NCBI GenBank assembly: GCA_017569305.1
Contig: CP069418.1
Span: 2,728,001 to 2,792,000 of the forward strand
DNA length: 64,000 nucleotides
DNA from: Clostridiales bacterium FE2011
GTDB taxonomy: Bacteria > Bacillota > Clostridia > Christensenellales > Aristaeellaceae
Direction of reading: 5' to 3'
Shown here: positions 50,308 through 59,575 of the stretch, piece by piece
Numbering within the stretch: position 1 is the stretch's first letter
Layout: each line of letters starts with the position of its first letter
Notes under the pieces: generated by a model
The model's database searches: none
What the model saw: only the letters and a program-made list of their open reading frames with translations
Told to the model about the DNA's origin: nothing
Made by a program: the position numbers and the translations under genes

Positions 50308-52344
50308 ATGGAAAAAAACATTTCCCGCCGTTCATTCCTGAAGGGCGCTGCCATTGGTGCCGCAGGGCTGACTGTTGCCAGCGCCGGACTGAACCTGCGT
50401 GACGCAAAGGCTGATGAAGAAATCGCGTGGGACGCGGAGTATGACGTAGTTGTGCTGGGTTACGGCGGAGCCGGTGCCAACGCTGCTGTTGCTGCTTTTG
50501 AGCAGGGCGCGAAAGTGCTGCTGGCTGAAAAAGCCCCCGAAGGCGCTGAAGGCGGAAACACCGCAGTTTCCGGTCAGTTCGTTATGGCTACCGATGATGC
50601 TGACGGACTGTATGAGTACCTGACCACCCTGATGGGCAAGTTCCAGAACTGGGATCCCGACGCTGTCCGCGCTTACTGCGAAGGCTGCGTTGAGAACTAT
50701 GCCTGGATGACCGGCCCCATGGGCGGCGACGCTGCGATTATTTCTCCTACCGATCATCCCTCTGCCGGCATGGAAGCCACCAATAAGGACTGGAAATTCG
50801 CTGACGGCAGCGAAGGCAACCTGACCGACCCCTACAAGCTGGGCCGGACCGACTACTGGTACTACAACTGGGCAGAGTTCCCGGAAATCCCTGCCAGCAA
50901 GCACTGCCTGTGCCTGACCGCTACCGGTTCCCGCTTCGACCGCGGCTACTACAACCTGTGCCAGGAAGCTGTGAAAGCCCGTCCGATCGACGTGTGGTTC
51001 TCTGCTCCCGGCAAGAAGCTGATTACCGATGCTGACGACGCCGTGATCGGTGTGATCATCAACAAGGACGGCACCGACATGAAGATCAAGGTCAACGGCG
51101 GCGTGGTTCTGGCCTGCGGCGGTTTCGAACACAACCAGGAAATGGTTTCCAGCTATCTGCAGATGCCCTATGTTCATCAGCAGGGCGGTCTGTACAACGA
51201 CGGCGACGGCATCAAGATGGCGCTGGGCGCCGGTGCCGACCTGTGGCACATGTCCAACTCCGCCGGCTTCACCTGGACCCACAAGCGCCCGCACTTGGAC
51301 GCTGTGAGCCTGTTCAGCGGCCCCAACGCCAAGACCGGTATCTACGTCGGTCTGGGCGGCGACCGCTTCATGGATGAATCCGGTGCTACCCGCCACGGCC
51401 GTATCTACATCGGCGGCCGCTGGATCTCCACTCCCATGCCCCTGCCCGCCTACCTGGTACAGGATTCTGACCAGCTGGCAGCCGGCAATAAGCTGGTAAG
51501 CGCTTTCTCTGACGGATATGTTGACGAGCTGGCCACCGGTGAAGTCCTGATGGGCGAAACGCTGGAAGACCTGGCCGAAGCGATCCGGCAGTCCGAAGGC
51601 GGCAAGGATGCCCCCGACTTCAGCACCGAGCGTTTCGTGGCTGCGGTCAACGCCTACAACAAGCGTTATGATGCCGGTGAGGACGCCGACTACGGCCGTC
51701 CCTTCAGCACCATGGTGCCCGTCAAGAAGGGCCCCTTCTACGCCACCAAGATCGGCCCGACCTACTTCAACACCCAGGGCGGTCCCCGCAAGAACAAGTT
51801 CGGCCAGGTCATCAACACTGACGGACTGCCGATCGAAGGTCTGTTCGAAGCCGGTGAAATGGGCTCAATCTTCTGCGACATGTACAACGGCTCCGGCAAC
51901 CTGGGCGAGACCATGGTCTTCGGCCGCATTTCCGGTACCAACGCCGCCAAGCGCGCCAAGGGCGAATTCAAGAGCGAAGAAACGCCTGTGACCACCTTCG
52001 TTGGTGAGATCTACGCGCCCGGCACTACCAGACCCGCCAGTGCTATCGCTGCGGCGTCCGCCGACGTTACCGGTACTTTCGCTGACGGCGAATACGAAGG
52101 CGAAGGCAACGGCATCAACGGCAAGATCAAGGTCAAGGTGATCATCAAGGACGGCAAGATCGACAACGTTGAGATCCTTGAGCATGCTGAAACTGAAGGC
52201 CTCGGCGGTGTGGCACTGCCTCAGTACGCGGCGCAGACCGTTGAAAAGCAGAGCCTGGACATCGATGTGGTTTCCGGTGTGACTGTTTCCATGAACGGCT
52301 ACAAGGAAGCTGTCAACGACGCCCTTTCCAAGGCTGTCAAATGA
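50308..52344 (+). CDS. Tat-exported FAD/FMN fumarate-reductase-family flavoprotein
   Basis: A 678-residue flavoprotein. A twin-arginine signal (SRRSFLKG, R7-R8, then a hydrophobic stretch to about 36) precedes an FAD-binding reductase domain (about 45-570; GYGGAGANAA dinucleotide motif, EGGNTAVSG) and a C-terminal FMN_bind domain (about 600-678) ending in SGVT, where the threonine is the expected FMN attachment point. It should reduce an external acceptor such as fumarate, urocanate or a related acid. The Tat genes lie 1 kb upstream. ATG 50308 follows GGAAGGAG. Its last 1 kb is almost repeated at 54345-55408. Confidence 0.9.
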   Translation: MEKNISRRSFLKGAAIGAAGLTVASAGLNLRDAKADEEIAWDAEYDVVVLGYGGAGANAAVAAFEQGAKVLLAEKAPEGAEGGNTAVSGQFVMATDDADGLYEYLTTLMGKFQNWDPDAVRAYCEGCVENYAWMTGPMGGDAAIISPTDHPSAGMEATNKDWKFADGSEGNLTDPYKLGRTDYWYYNWAEFPEIPASKHCLCLTATGSRFDRGYYNLCQEAVKARPIDVWFSAPGKKLITDADDAVIGVIINKDGTDMKIKVNGGVVLACGGFEHNQEMVSSYLQMPYVHQQGGLYNDGDGIKMALGAGADLWHMSNSAGFTWTHKRPHLDAVSLFSGPNAKTGIYVGLGGDRFMDESGATRHGRIYIGGRWISTPMPLPAYLVQDSDQLAAGNKLVSAFSDGYVDELATGEVLMGETLEDLAEAIRQSEGGKDAPDFSTERFVAAVNAYNKRYDAGEDADYGRPFSTMVPVKKGPFYATKIGPTYFNTQGGPRKNKFGQVINTDGLPIEGLFEAGEMGSIFCDMYNGSGNLGETMVFGRISGTNAAKRAKGEFKSEETPVTTFVGEIYAPGTTRPASAIAAASADVTGTFADGEYEGEGNGINGKIKVKVIIKDGKIDNVEILEHAETEGLGGVALPQYAAQTVEKQSLDIDVVSGVTVSMNGYKEAVNDALSKAVK

Positions 52345-52369
52345 TCTGACAGGATCTTCTTCATAACCA
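51307..52369. repeat. Copy A of a 1.06-kb direct repeat
   Basis: From AGCCTGTTCAGCGG to TTCTTCATAACCA this matches 54345-55408. The centre (about 51398-52130) shows only two mismatches by eye, whereas the first 90 bases and the last 230 differ at many positions. Confidence 0.88.
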
Positions 52370-52376
52370 CCAAAGC

Positions 52377-52414
52377 GTATGGGGTTCCGCTGACGCGGAA
52401 CCCCATACTGTTTT
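52377..52414 (+). terminator. Terminator of the exported reductase gene
   Basis: GTATGGGGTTCCGC pairs with GCGGAACCCCATAC around TGAC, followed by TGTTTT. Confidence 0.9.
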
Positions 52415-52559
52415 ATGACCGGCTTTTTATTGCCCGCGGCAGCGCTGTGTGCTATGCTATAAAACAATCCGGTTGTACAGTTTTATACAGCTCTCCCGGA
52501 CACTGAGCCGGGACGGAATAAACACAGATGAAAGTTTTCAGGCGGAGGCGAGAAGCAAT

Positions 52560-53336
52560 ATGCGGCATGAGGTTATTATCCTTCCCGGAACGGGAGCGGA
52601 ACTTGAAATCTATCTGACGGATAACCGGGCGGTGGAACCGGAAAGAAGAAGGCCGATTGCGCTGATTTTTCCCGGCGGCGCCTATGCCTGGCGCAGCGAC
52701 CGGGAAGCGGAGCCGGTGGCTCTGCGCCTGCTGTCCCTGGGGATCCAGGCGGCGGTAGTCCGGTATTCTGTGGCGCCGGCGCGTTATCGGAAAGCCCTGG
52801 AGGAAGCGGCAGAGGCTGTGGCTTATGCCCGGGCCCATGCGGAGGAATGGCTCTGTGATCCGCACAGGATCGCGGTGATGGGATTTTCCGCAGGCGGACA
52901 CGTCGCGGCGCATATCGGCCTGAAATGGCATTAGATGCCGCAGGGAAAAAACTGCAGGCCGGACGCTATGATTCTTTCCTATCCGGTCATTACCTCCGGG
53001 GAATATGCCCACCGGGAATCCATCGAAAACCTTCTGGGGGATCAGTATGAGAACCTGAAGGAGGAAGTATCGCTGGAAAAGTTTGTGCGGGAGGATACGC
53101 CGCCGGTGTTCCTGTGGCATACCCGGGAGGATGGCTGTGTTCCTGTGGAGAACAGTCTTCTGCTGGCAGAAGCGATCTGCAGGAAGGGCGTTGATTTTGA
53201 ACTGCACATCTGGCAGCACGGAGAACACGGTTTATCCCTGTCCAGCGACCAGGTTTATCCGGCAGGGGCGGAGAGCATCCGGCCTGAATGCCGGGAGTGG
53301 ATTGAAATGGCGGCCCGCTGGCTGCGGGAAATATGA
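52560..53336 (+). pseudogene. Alpha/beta-hydrolase (acetyl esterase-like), interrupted
   Basis: The two halves of an acetyl-esterase-like hydrolase are in the same frame but split by TAG at 52932. The first has the oxyanion FPGGAYAW and nucleophile GFSAGGH; the second has RPDAMILSYPVI, the acid HTREDGCVPVENS and catalytic histidine HGEHGLSL. Between, the minus-one frame reads PEMALDAAGKKL, which looks like family sequence, so one lost base near 52920 and one extra A in AAAAAA near 52945 would restore a full frame. Either a decayed gene or consensus errors. Confidence 0.7.
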
Positions 53337-53354
53337 TACCGGACGGAGAAAGAT

Positions 53355-54122
53355 ATGAACGAAATTCGCTGGTGCGCCATCGGGGACTCCTTCACATACC
53401 TGAATGACCACCTGGATGAAACAGGATACAGGGTGACTAAAGGCTATCTTTCCAGGATCGGGGAGAAGATTCCGGAACTGAAGCTGAACAATATCGGGAT
53501 CAACGGATCCACATTCCGGGACTGGATTGACCAGCCGATTCCGGAAGCGGATCTCTATACAGTCCTGTTGGGAACCAACGACTGGCATCAGGGAATTCCT
53601 ATGGGATCTGAAGCAGACTTCAGCGGCAGAACGGCCGGGACGATCCTGGGGAACCTTGGAATCCTGCTGGATCATATCCGGAAAGCGACGCCGGAAGCCT
53701 GTATTGTTGTGGGCAATCCGGTGGAACGCACGGATTTTGTATATCTGTGGGATCCGGAAAATAACGCGCAGGGAAGCTACGCACCGGAGCAGGGACAGAC
53801 ACTGTCCTGCATTTCGGCAGCCATTCTGAAATGCTGCGGGCTGGAGGGAATTGCAACGGTCAACTGCCATGACCTTTCCGGCTTTACCCCGGAAAACGCG
53901 GTACGGTTCAAACGCGTCAGGCGCGGAGAACGGGTGGAGGATCTGCCTTATCCCGACTATACCGGGATCCCGTTTGCCCCAGGAGAGGATCCATATCCCT
54001 ATCCGCCGGAAGCAGCGTGGATGACATACGATGGACTGCATCCGACCGATGAAGGCTGCGAAATCCTGGCGGACCTGTTTGCGGAACGGATCCGTGAGGC
54101 TGCCGGCGAGCTTGTGCTTTGA
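53355..54122 (+). CDS. SGNH/GDSL-family hydrolase
   Basis: A 255-residue esterase-like protein. Block I is AIGDSFTYLND (Ser11-Phe), block III is LLGTNDWHQG (about 71-80) and block V is YDGLHPTDEG (about 226-235) with Asp and His of the catalytic triad. There is no signal peptide. It follows the broken esterase by 18 bases, giving a deacetylation-type pair that may act on acetylated sugars. ATG 53355 has a GGAGA site. Confidence 0.83.
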   Translation: MNEIRWCAIGDSFTYLNDHLDETGYRVTKGYLSRIGEKIPELKLNNIGINGSTFRDWIDQPIPEADLYTVLLGTNDWHQGIPMGSEADFSGRTAGTILGNLGILLDHIRKATPEACIVVGNPVERTDFVYLWDPENNAQGSYAPEQGQTLSCISAAILKCCGLEGIATVNCHDLSGFTPENAVRFKRVRRGERVEDLPYPDYTGIPFAPGEDPYPYPPEAAWMTYDGLHPTDEGCEILADLFAERIREAAGELVL

Positions 54123-54170
54123 AAAGCCGAAGAAGCCATGGACCGAAAAGAACTATAACAGCAGCCAGAA

Positions 54171-55382
54171 ATGACCGAAAGAACAGAAATTACCCTGGAG
54201 GAGCTGGCAGATCTGCCGGAAGGCACGCGCCTCCTGATTGATACCCGGGATGAAATCTCCATGTCCTACGGAACGATTCCCGGCGCAAAGCATATTCCGG
54301 ATCTGCTGGAACAGGCGGAACGCGGCACCCTGCCGAAGGACCGGAGCCTGTTCAGCGGCCCCAACGCCGGCAGCGGTATCTACGTCGGCCTGGGCGGCGA
54401 CCGTTTCATGAATGAATCTGGAGCAACCCGTCACGGCCGTATCTACATCGGCGGCCGCTGGATCTCCACTCCCATGCCCCTGCCCGCCTACCTGGTACAG
54501 GATTCTGACCAGCTGGCAGCCGGCAATAAGCTGGTAAGCGCTTTCTCTGACGGATATGTTGACGAGCTGGCCACCGGTGAAGTCCTGATGGGCGAAACGC
54601 TGGAAGACCTGGCCGAAGCGATCCGGCAGTCCGAAGGCGGCAAGGATGCCCCCGACTTCAGCACCGAGCGTTTCGTGGCTGCGGTCAACGCCTACAACAA
54701 GCGTTATGATGCCGGTGAGGACGCCGACTACGGCCGTCCCTTCAGCACCATGGTGCCCGTCAAGAAGGGCCCCTTCTACGCCACCAAGATCGGCCCGACC
54801 TACTTCAACACCCAGGGCGGTCCCCGCAAGAACAAGTTCGGCCAGGTCATCAACACTGACGGACTGCCGATCGAAGGTCTGTTCGAAGCCGGTGAAATGG
54901 GCTCTATCTTCTGCGACATGTACAACGGCTCCGGCAACCTGGGCGAGACCATGGTCTTCGGCCGCATTTCCGGTACCAACGCCGCCAAGCGCGCCAAGGG
55001 CGAATTCAAGAGCGAAGAAACCCCTGTGACCACCTTCGTTGGTGAGATCTACGCGCCCGGCACTACCAGACCCGCCAGTGCTATCGCTGCGGCGTCCGCC
55101 GACGTTACCGGTACTTTCGCTGACGGCGAATACGAAGGCGAAGGCAACGGCATCAACGGCAAGATCAAGGTTAAGGTCATCATCAAGGACGGCAAGATCG
55201 ACAATGTTGAAATCCTTGAGCATGCTGAGACCGAAGGCCTCGGCGGTGTTGCGCTCCCGCAGTATGCTGCCCAGACTGTTGAAAAGCAGAGCCTGGACAT
55301 CGACGTGGTTTCCGGCGTGACCGTTTCCATGAACGGCTACAAGGAAGCTGTCAACGACGCCCTGTCCAAGGCCGTAAAGTGA
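54171..55382 (+). CDS. Chimera: truncated rhodanese start fused to flavoprotein C-terminal half
   Basis: A 403-residue frame. Residues 1-58 look like the first half of a rhodanese domain (LLIDTRDEISMSYGTIPGAKHIP) and stop before the catalytic cysteine. From residue 59 it equals the last 346 residues of the exported reductase at 50308, including the C-terminal FMN_bind domain, but with no signal peptide and no N-terminal FAD dinucleotide motif. The start at 54171 has no clear ribosome site. A recombination product or assembly join is more likely than a functional enzyme; FMN attachment in the cytoplasm would be pointless. Confidence 0.6.
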   Translation: MTERTEITLEELADLPEGTRLLIDTRDEISMSYGTIPGAKHIPDLLEQAERGTLPKDRSLFSGPNAGSGIYVGLGGDRFMNESGATRHGRIYIGGRWISTPMPLPAYLVQDSDQLAAGNKLVSAFSDGYVDELATGEVLMGETLEDLAEAIRQSEGGKDAPDFSTERFVAAVNAYNKRYDAGEDADYGRPFSTMVPVKKGPFYATKIGPTYFNTQGGPRKNKFGQVINTDGLPIEGLFEAGEMGSIFCDMYNGSGNLGETMVFGRISGTNAAKRAKGEFKSEETPVTTFVGEIYAPGTTRPASAIAAASADVTGTFADGEYEGEGNGINGKIKVKVIIKDGKIDNVEILEHAETEGLGGVALPQYAAQTVEKQSLDIDVVSGVTVSMNGYKEAVNDALSKAVK

Positions 55383-55408
55383 TTTTGACAGGATCTTCTT
55401 CATAACCA
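54345..55408. repeat. Copy B of the 1.06-kb direct repeat
   Basis: Partner of 51307-52369, 3.04 kb away in the same orientation. The pattern of a near-identical centre and diverged flanks fits gene conversion between older paralogues better than one recent duplication. Confidence 0.88.
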
Positions 55409-55415
55409 GGGTTAA

Positions 55416-55446
55416 GGGGTTCCGCTTCGGCGGAACCCCGATTTTT
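55416..55446 (+). terminator. Terminator after the chimera
   Basis: GGGGTTCCGC pairs with GCGGAACCCC around TTCG, then GATTTTT. It resembles the terminator after copy A, but the bases between repeat and hairpin differ. Confidence 0.9.
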
Positions 55447-55557
55447 ATACCGACCGGAAAGCGTCCGGGTCGAATGATTGTTGTTCGAGATACCTATCTG
55501 TGATATGCTGATCAAGCAGGTAATAAGGAAGAATCAGGAAAGACCGGAGGAGAAATT

Positions 55558-56343
55558 GTGAAGAACAGGCTGATACAGATCGCACAGGAAGCGGGTGCCT
55601 TTTTCCGGCGGGATGCGCTGACAGACGTGGTCAGCAAGGAAGGCCACGCAAATTATGTGACAAACATCGACTGCAAGGTTCAGGAGTTTCTGGAGAAAGA
55701 GCTTCTGCAGCTGCTGCCCGGTTCTGAGTTTATCGGGGAGGAGAAAGAAAACCAGGCCCTGACGGACGTGCCGACATGGATTGTGGATCCGCTGGACGGC
55801 ACGACCAATATGATCCATGATTACCGCATGTCAGCAGTATCCATTGCGTTGTGCCGGAACAAAAAGCCAGTGATCGGCGTGATCTGGCAGCCCTTTACGC
55901 AGGAACTGTTCTATGCTGAAGAAGGAGCGGGGGTATTCCTCAATGACCGCCCGATCCATGTGTCTGATACGCCTTTCCGGAATGCGTTGGTTGCTTTCGG
56001 AACGGCGCCTTATTATGAGGAACTGGAAGATATCGGCATGAAGCTGGCAAGTGAATATCTCCATCAATGCGCGGATATCCGCAGGAGCGGCTCAGCCGCG
56101 CTGGACCTGGCATACCTGGCCTGCGGACGGCATGATATATTCTTTGAACTGCGGCTGAAACCCTGGGATTATGCCGCGGGCAGCCTGATCGTACAGGAAG
56201 CGGGCGGACTGGTACAGATGCCGCTGGCAGGCGGAGAAATGGATTACGACCTTTCCACGTCTATCCTTTCAGCCAATCCCCTGTGCATGCCGATGGCTTT
56301 GGAAGTATTCCGCAAAACCGTACCGCACCTGGGACAGAAGTAA
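55558..56343 (+). CDS. Inositol monophosphatase family phosphatase
   Basis: A 261-residue Mg-dependent phosphatase of the IMPase fold. Motifs are FIGEEK (about 62-67), the metal site DPLDGTTNMIHDY (about 80-92) and LKPWDYAAGSLIVQEAGG (about 201-218). It hydrolyses inositol phosphate or related sugar or nucleotide phosphates. The gene starts with GTG 55558 behind GGAGGAGA. A probable promoter (TTGTTC, 17 bases, TATGCT) lies upstream. It appears monocistronic. Confidence 0.87.
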   Translation: MKNRLIQIAQEAGAFFRRDALTDVVSKEGHANYVTNIDCKVQEFLEKELLQLLPGSEFIGEEKENQALTDVPTWIVDPLDGTTNMIHDYRMSAVSIALCRNKKPVIGVIWQPFTQELFYAEEGAGVFLNDRPIHVSDTPFRNALVAFGTAPYYEELEDIGMKLASEYLHQCADIRRSGSAALDLAYLACGRHDIFFELRLKPWDYAAGSLIVQEAGGLVQMPLAGGEMDYDLSTSILSANPLCMPMALEVFRKTVPHLGQK

Positions 56344-56413
56344 ATTTCCGGAAACGGTTCGGTGAAATCCAGTATTGGTTTTTGAAAAGGAACAGGAAAA
56401 AGGATATACCATA

Positions 56414-56445
56414 AAAAATCGGCTGATGATTCAGCCGGCTTTTTG
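56414..56445 (+). terminator. Terminator after the IMPase gene
   Basis: CGGCTGA pairs with TCAGCCG around TGAT with flanking A and T runs, 80 bases after the stop codon. Confidence 0.75.
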
Positions 56446-56609
56446 TTGCCCGTGAGGAGTTCAATATGATATCCTATAAAATGATCGGGAAATTGATGCC
56501 ATACTCTATCGAAAAAGAATAACTGTTCTTTACGAAAAGACAAAAGATCCGGGAAGGATTTGTCAGATATGGCTGATCAGGATTCCTTTCAGAGAAGAAG
56601 GTTATTTGC

Positions 56610-57641
56610 GTGAATGTAGCTGCAACACTCGGGTTTTCTCTTGTATGCTGGGGAGTATTTCTCTACCTGTTCCATAAAGACCGGAGCAGATACCGGAACT
56701 GTTATGTCCTGACGTTTGCTATCCTTTCTTTGTTCCCTTTGATTATATGTATCTCGGGGAACAACTGGCAGGAGCCTATGATTGTGATCATAATGGCTTT
56801 CCTGCTGAGTATTCTGATTGTTCCTTTTTTCCTGATTTATAACGGATTTGTGATGATGCGGAAAGAAGGCAGGCATCTTTCCCAGCTGCTTTCCCTGGGC
56901 CTCGGAATTGCTATCCTGGCGGGTGAAGCCATCCTGGCGGCAGGTGTACTATACTATGCCTACGTCGGAAACAAAACGCCTTTTCTGATTCAACGCACTA
57001 TATGGCCGGTGCTGGGTGCTGTTTTCTGCATGACCGTCATTTACGGATCAGTATCTTTCCTGATTTTCATGATTTATACGCTGTTCCTTCAGATCATCCC
57101 CCGGAAAAAAGACTTCGATTATGTGATTATCCACGGTTCAGGCCTGCTGGAAGGGGACAGGGTTCCGAAACTGCTGCAGGATCGCCTGGATAAGGCGATT
57201 GAGGTATACAGGCAGGATCCGACACCGCCCAAACTGATTCCTTCCGGCGGACAGGGCTCTGATGAAAGCATTCCGGAAGCGGAAGCAATGAAACGGTATC
57301 TGCTTTCGAAGGGCATCCCGGAGGAGGACATTCTACCGGAAGAGCGGTCCACAACAACTCTTGAAAACCTGCGCTATTCCCAGGAAATCATCAACAGTTT
57401 TCCCGGAAGAAAGTATACGGCACTCGTCTCCAGCAATTACCATGTGTACAGGGCTCTCCGGTACTGCCGTGAGATCTGCCTGAAGTGTACCGGCATCGGC
57501 AGTCATGTGACTTTCTATTACTGGCCGAACGCCATGATCCGGGAATACATTGCGATCCACGCCGAAAAGAAGCATCTGATCCTGTTTGTCCTGGGATGGC
57601 TCTGCTGTTTGGCCTTACTGCTGGCGATGATTTACATATGA
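56610..57641 (+). CDS. Multi-pass membrane protein with YdcF/SanA (DUF218) domain
   Basis: A 343-residue protein. Four to five membrane helices cover residues 1-160, a cytoplasmic or external DUF218 domain spans about 170-310 (YVIIHGSGLLEGDRVPKLLQDRLDKAIE, SGGQGSDESIPEAEAMKRYL, SSNYHVYRA), and one more helix ends the protein. The family is linked to envelope or polysaccharide precursor processes. GTG 56610 follows AGAAGAAGG. Base composition is more AT-rich than the neighbours, so it may be a transferred gene. Confidence 0.8.
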   Translation: MNVAATLGFSLVCWGVFLYLFHKDRSRYRNCYVLTFAILSLFPLIICISGNNWQEPMIVIIMAFLLSILIVPFFLIYNGFVMMRKEGRHLSQLLSLGLGIAILAGEAILAAGVLYYAYVGNKTPFLIQRTIWPVLGAVFCMTVIYGSVSFLIFMIYTLFLQIIPRKKDFDYVIIHGSGLLEGDRVPKLLQDRLDKAIEVYRQDPTPPKLIPSGGQGSDESIPEAEAMKRYLLSKGIPEEDILPEERSTTTLENLRYSQEIINSFPGRKYTALVSSNYHVYRALRYCREICLKCTGIGSHVTFYYWPNAMIREYIAIHAEKKHLILFVLGWLCCLALLLAMIYI

Positions 57642-57679
57642 TCAAAATCCTGTTTGTCCGCCACGTCAGCACTGACTGA
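57638..57679 (+). pseudogene. Remnant of a histidine-phosphatase gene start
   Basis: Thirteen codons, MIKILFVRHVSTD, followed by TGA, match the start of phosphoglycerate-mutase-like histidine phosphatases (usually FVRHGxTDW); TGA would replace the Trp codon. Nothing further of such a protein is recognisable before the peptidase gene. Too short to be certain. Confidence 0.3.
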
Positions 57680-57762
57680 AGGGATAACGGGACATGCTCG
57701 CAGGCAATAACAAACTATTATCTCGTGAAGTTTTGCGGAATCAAAGAAAGGATAAAAACATC

Positions 57763-58992
57763 ATGTCATTTGCAGAACACAGGGAAAGACTGTATCAGTC
57801 TCTCCCGGAAAACACCCTGGTGATTGCCTATGCCGGCGTTCCCATCCATACCAACGAGGATGAATATCATGATTTCGTGGTCAACAGCCAGTACTTCTAC
57901 CTGACAGGGCTGGAGCGGGAGAACACAGCGTTCCTGGCCTATAAGACGGCGGAAAAGACACGGGAGTTCCTGTTCATTGAGGAACCGGATCCGCTTTCTG
58001 AACGGTGGACCGGAAAGATGCCCACTGTGGAGGAAGCCTGGACAATCTCCGGAATCGAGGACGTACGCTATACGGACAGCCTGGAAGGCGCGATCAGCAG
58101 CTTTATGGGGCGGTTCCGTGTGGAACAGGCGTACTTCGACCTGTACCGCTGCCAGATGAACGATCTGCCGGATTACAACCTGGTAATGGCGGAACGATTC
58201 AGGCAGGCCTATCCACATGTAATCCTGAAGGATCTGCATACGGCTTGCGTGCCGCTCAGGGAACAGAAGGATGCGCAGGAGGTGGAAAGCATCCGCAAAG
58301 CGGTGGACATTACCCGCCAGGGATTGGAATATGTGATGAAAAACCTGAAACCGGGTATGATGGAATATCAGGTACAGGCGGACTTTGAGTATACATGCAG
58401 GCGGCTGGGCGCAAAGCGCCAGGCATTTCCCACGATCGCCGGTTCGGGCATTAACGGATGCATGATGCACTACGAGACAAACCACTGTGAAGTGAAGGAT
58501 GGCTCACTGGTCCTGCTAGACCTGGGCGTAAAATACGAAAACTACTGCAGCGATATTACGAGGACCTATCCGGCTAACGGAAAGTTCAGCCCGAGACAGC
58601 GCGAGATCTATGAGCTGGTCCTTAAAGCGAATGAGGCGGTTGCTGCGGCCGCGAAGCCTGGTATGACCATAAAAGACCTGAACGATGTCGCAAGTCGGAC
58701 CCTCGGGGAAGGTCTGATTGCCCTGGGGATGATCCAGGATGTCTCTGAGGTGAATAAATACTACATGCACAGCGTGAGCCACCCCATCGGGATCGATGTG
58801 CACGACATCTCCCTGGCCGGAGATGTGCTTGCGCCTGGCTGGGTGATCAGCAATGAGCCGGGGCTGTACATCGATGAAGAAGCGATCGGTATCCGAATCG
58901 AGGATGATCTCCTGATTACTGAGGACGGGTGCGAAGCCCTTTCGAAGGATATCATTAAAGATCCTGATGAGATCGAAGCATTTATGGCATAA
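57763..58992 (+). CDS. pepP: Xaa-Pro aminopeptidase (M24B)
   Basis: A 409-residue aminopeptidase P-type enzyme. An N-terminal creatinase-like domain (about 1-165) precedes the pita-bread catalytic domain with metal ligands in LLDLGVKYENYCSDITRTYP (two Asp), HPIGIDVHD (His), ISNEPGLY (Glu) and GIRIEDDLL (Glu). It releases the first residue from peptides with proline second, in the cytoplasm. ATG 57763 follows AAAGGA; upstream in-frame codons run through the histidine-phosphatase remnant area and are not supported. Confidence 0.92.
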   Translation: MSFAEHRERLYQSLPENTLVIAYAGVPIHTNEDEYHDFVVNSQYFYLTGLERENTAFLAYKTAEKTREFLFIEEPDPLSERWTGKMPTVEEAWTISGIEDVRYTDSLEGAISSFMGRFRVEQAYFDLYRCQMNDLPDYNLVMAERFRQAYPHVILKDLHTACVPLREQKDAQEVESIRKAVDITRQGLEYVMKNLKPGMMEYQVQADFEYTCRRLGAKRQAFPTIAGSGINGCMMHYETNHCEVKDGSLVLLDLGVKYENYCSDITRTYPANGKFSPRQREIYELVLKANEAVAAAAKPGMTIKDLNDVASRTLGEGLIALGMIQDVSEVNKYYMHSVSHPIGIDVHDISLAGDVLAPGWVISNEPGLYIDEEAIGIRIEDDLLITEDGCEALSKDIIKDPDEIEAFMA

Positions 58993-59043
58993 AACGGTGC
59001 ATAATATCAAACACCGGCAAGTGATGAAAGGTTTTTCGAAAGA

Positions 59044-59499
59044 ATGATCAAAGTGCTTTTTATCTGCCATGGCAACATTTGTCGAAGCGCCGCGGCGGAG
59101 ATGGTGATGAAGCAAATGGCGCGGGAGCAGGGGAGGAAAGACCTGCAGATTGCTTCCGCGGCGGCAACGCGGGAAGAGATTGGAAACGACATCTATCCGC
59201 CGATGAAAAAAGCCCTGGCTGCGGCCGGATACCAGTGTGAACGGCATGCGGCCAGGCAGACCACACGGGCAGAATATTCACAGTGGGACTATATCGTCGG
59301 AATGGACGATGAGAACATGTGGGATATGCGGCATATCTACGGCGGAGACCCGGAAGGAAAGCTGTCCATGCTGCTGGACTGGGCGGGAGAGCCCGGACAG
59401 GAGATTGACGATCCCTGGTACACACGGGACTTTAGCGGCGTGCTGAAGCAGATTGAAGAAGGAGTGGCCGGAATGATGCGGAGCATCAGATCAAATTAA
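59044..59499 (+). CDS. Low-molecular-weight protein tyrosine phosphatase
   Basis: A 151-residue LMW-PTP. The P-loop CHGNICRS (C8 to R14) is intact and the general acid lies in DDPWYTRDFSG (about 129-139), where the usual DP motif is kept. It dephosphorylates tyrosine or arginine residues on proteins, often in polysaccharide control. The ATG at 59044 is preceded by a poor site (TTCGAAAGA). It ends in an AT-rich repeat. Confidence 0.9.
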   Translation: MIKVLFICHGNICRSAAAEMVMKQMAREQGRKDLQIASAAATREEIGNDIYPPMKKALAAAGYQCERHAARQTTRAEYSQWDYIVGMDDENMWDMRHIYGGDPEGKLSMLLDWAGEPGQEIDDPWYTRDFSGVLKQIEEGVAGMMRSIRSN

Positions 59500-59529
59500 G
59501 AATTAAGAATTCAGAATTAAGAATTAATA
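59496..59529. repeat. AT-rich short tandem repeat
   Basis: Units AATTAAG and AATTCAG reiterated and ending AATTAATAC, nearly the same as 27784-27820; it starts within the preceding stop codon. Confidence 0.7.
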
Positions 59530-59575
59530 CTTCTTTACATACGGGATGATACAGGAGAGGAGGTTGTGGATCGGG

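Noticed and set aside
54171..54344. Complete rhodanese domain before the flavoprotein copy
   Set aside because: The segment stops at about residue 58, before the cysteine-containing active-site loop, so it cannot be a working sulfurtransferase.
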